Shown piece after piece: positions 61,935 to 64,000 of a stretch of 64,000 nucleotides of DNA. Within the stretch, counting starts at the first letter, position 1; each line of letters starts with the position of its first letter. Origin of the DNA: Paragonimus westermani (taxonomy: Eukaryota; Platyhelminthes; Trematoda; Plagiorchiida; Troglotrematidae). The notes under the pieces are model-generated. The model was not told the origin of the DNA and made no database searches. It saw nothing but the letters and a program-made list of their open reading frames with translations. The stretch is taken from the NCBI GenBank assembly GCA_008508345.1, contig QNGE01002406.1, positions 1 through 64,000 of the forward strand, read 5' to 3'. A program made the position numbers and the translations under genes.

Positions 61935-64000
61935 ACAACCGTAGCTTTTTATTTCACGTTCAACGGTCGTGGTTTCATATAACATCTCTTACATAGCAAC
62001 GATAAGGTTAGTTGTTAACGCTGTCCAGCCTTACAGGTTCGATCTGTCGTCAGCATACGAGGCCGATTACGTTTCACACAACGTTCTCTTCCCCCATTTC
62101 AAAAGTGCACAGACAAGTGCGCTAAAACTAATGTCCTTTCCGGTGCTGTACAGGTTTACCTTGATACCGGGGCATGTCCCATCCATTACTGTGTCAAAAG
62201 TAATCCACACACCCCTTGTCTAATGGTTCTCCTGCCGATGGTTGCTGCTTGTGTGCACATACATTTCCAGGTCCATTGGCCACTCAGTCGTGCAATCGGT
62301 CAACCTATTAAAGTAGACCGTTTATTGTTCTCTCACTTTATTTAAACCGTATATACCTATCAACTTTTCTGGTGCAAATACTGACCTTGTGATAAACTAG
62401 TTGGGTTTACAAATGCCTCCTTAATTGCCAACAGCTTTGGGACCACAGGTCTCGCCGTAGTTCATTTCCGTGTGCGCCTGAATGTCTTCTGCCATGAATC
62501 ATGTCTTATTCATTGCGTACACTTGTGTGTGTATGTGCATGTACGCGCAAACCGAGCAGGTGAAACAGTCTATGGCCGTCCGCAGTAAGGCGTTTTTTCG
62601 TAATCTCCACAGAACCTGTTAGTGTCAGCTGTCCTAAACGACTGCTACGGACGCAGTTGTAAGTTTACATACTTTGCGTTGTGCAAACCGATCGCTGACA
62701 ATTGCGCCAGTCATACACCCTTCAAGTAGCCCCAAACATACATCGATGGTGTAATTTTCTCTATTCTAACGCAGATCATTCGGGATCATGAAACCAGTTA
62801 GTTTAGAAAGTTTTGCTAAGAAGAATTATCGTGGTGACCAGCAATGGGAAGAGTACGAGCAGTTACAAATTAAGAAAGTACAAGTCCATTTTTATATCTG
62901 CATGACATTCAAATGAAACAGAAACAGGAATGCATTTTTATTCCGTCATGTAATAAACACGATGTAGGATGAATTTTTGCGGCTTATTTTCATTAATTAG
63001 GCCTTGTAACGAAAAAGCTATGTTAATCGCCGTCTGGTGGGGACATAGTTTTAAGAGTCAACTCGAGATATTACCGTGTCTTAAACGGTCGTGGTAACAT
63101 GTGGTTTCCAAATGGACTACATCTGTCATGCTAGCTACCATCAATAGTAAAACCGGTACGCTATACTAATGTATGTACTAGTTTCGAGACCATGTAAATC
63201 ATAAAAGTTCCTATGAGACTCAGATAGTCTGTGAGTGAGTACTGAAGTAGGTGAGATATCAGTGAAGTAGTTTAACTCCATTCATTAAACGCATCATGGA
63301 TACAGTTCGCTTGAATGATCACTTTTCATCTCCTGCCGTTTTGGTACTCAAATCAAATAACACTGGCAAATTCTTTTCATGCAGACGTCTCTGACGCACT
63401 AGATGTCACTGTCGTGGAATACACCATGAGTGAATAGCGTGTATCGTCTTCTCGTCATATATGATGAATGTTCAGGTTGAACATCGCTCGAATCTGATCG
63501 CGTTTTTCACAGTGTCTAGCTTCTCAGTTAGCCCTATCTAAAAAAAAAACACTGGACTTTACTTTCATTCTGTTTACTTTTCATGAACAATTTATACTCC
63601 CGTCAAAGTTGAAATTCGTACCCCAGTTACTGTTTCTTATGCGACAACCGTGTTCCTCACAGCGCCATTAGTCTCAGATTAGTCATGATCAATTCACCAT
63701 ATATGAACATTCATCCATTTTGAGATCGGTACTTACATGCTCAAACTCATTCATACTGACTGTGTTATCTCGTTTGGTGATAAAATGTTTGCAACTTAAA
63801 TACAAATCTCATGGAACAAACGAATATTTATGTAAGCAACGCGAGCTATTAACTGCGCCTATATTCAAAGTAATCACTAATCTACTGTCTGCGCCCATCG
63901 TTACAGATCACCATGCAGTGAACGGCATATGATACCCAGCTAGATAATTTAGTGTTAGATGAGCATGTAATTGCCAAACTGGCCTAATCGAAGGAATCGA
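61935..64000. other. Unassigned region
   Basis: No gene or repeat was recognised. A TG-rich microsatellite-like stretch (acttgtgtgtgtatgtgcatgtacg) lies at 62,521-62,546, and an A run of ten at about 63,541-63,550. Confidence 0.55.

Noticed and set aside
1..64000. CRISPR arrays, bacterial operons, prophage or defence systems
   Set aside because: No regularly spaced direct repeats and no compact coding; the content is eukaryotic repeat-rich DNA.

Overview
The window reads as AT-leaning eukaryotic intergenic or intronic DNA: no bacterial gene packing, no ribosome-binding sites, reading frames broken every few dozen codons, many ancient mobile-element remains and two assembly gaps. The reverse-transcriptase (RT) relics resemble RTE-like, CR1/Jockey-like and Penelope-like elements that I know from flatworm genomes. 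A flatworm, most likely a fluke, is therefore my best guess; this is an inference from family resemblance, not a search result. ORF length carries little weight here, because in 64 kb with about 5% stop codons several open frames of 110-140 codons are expected by chance.

Layout. 1-12.5 kb: almost featureless, with two low-copy diverged repeats (8.75 and 9.86 kb). 12.5-14.7 kb: a decayed CR1/Jockey-like element on the minus strand, interrupted by a 339-bp exact tandem duplication joined by a single N. 15.7 kb: a perfect 70-bp palindrome. 17.9-20.4 kb: a decayed RTE-like element on the plus strand with endonuclease, RT and C-terminal region all recognisable. 21.0-21.9 kb: a second CR1/Jockey-like 3' piece on the minus strand, carrying the same 338-bp block at two mismatches although its flanks have diverged. 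23.6 kb: a pair of TA microsatellites. 25.2-25.5 kb: a GC-rich degenerate tandem repeat ending in an 18-N gap. 30.2 kb: a tRNA-derived SINE-like element. 34.6 kb: a third CR1/Jockey-like 3' tail.

35-52 kb holds few repeats. It contains the best candidates for short host exons (open frames bounded by plausible AG/GT splice sites, mostly on the minus strand), but none matches a protein I can name with confidence. 53.6 kb: an inverted pair of the SINE tail. 53.8-55.0 kb: a Penelope-like element (RT plus GIY-YIG nuclease) followed within 40 bp by a possible hammerhead ribozyme. 55.9-59.3 kb: a second RTE-like element, interrupted by a diverged repeat. 61.5-61.9 kb: a third RTE-like fragment on the minus strand. 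The rest is unassigned.

No complete host gene, RNA gene, CRISPR array or operon was found. All the recognisable elements appear dead: each has stops and frameshifts in its catalytic domains. The most notable signals are the 338-bp identical block in three places (assembly artefact or gene conversion), the palindrome, the SINE inverted dimer, and the ribozyme-like motif behind the Penelope-like element.
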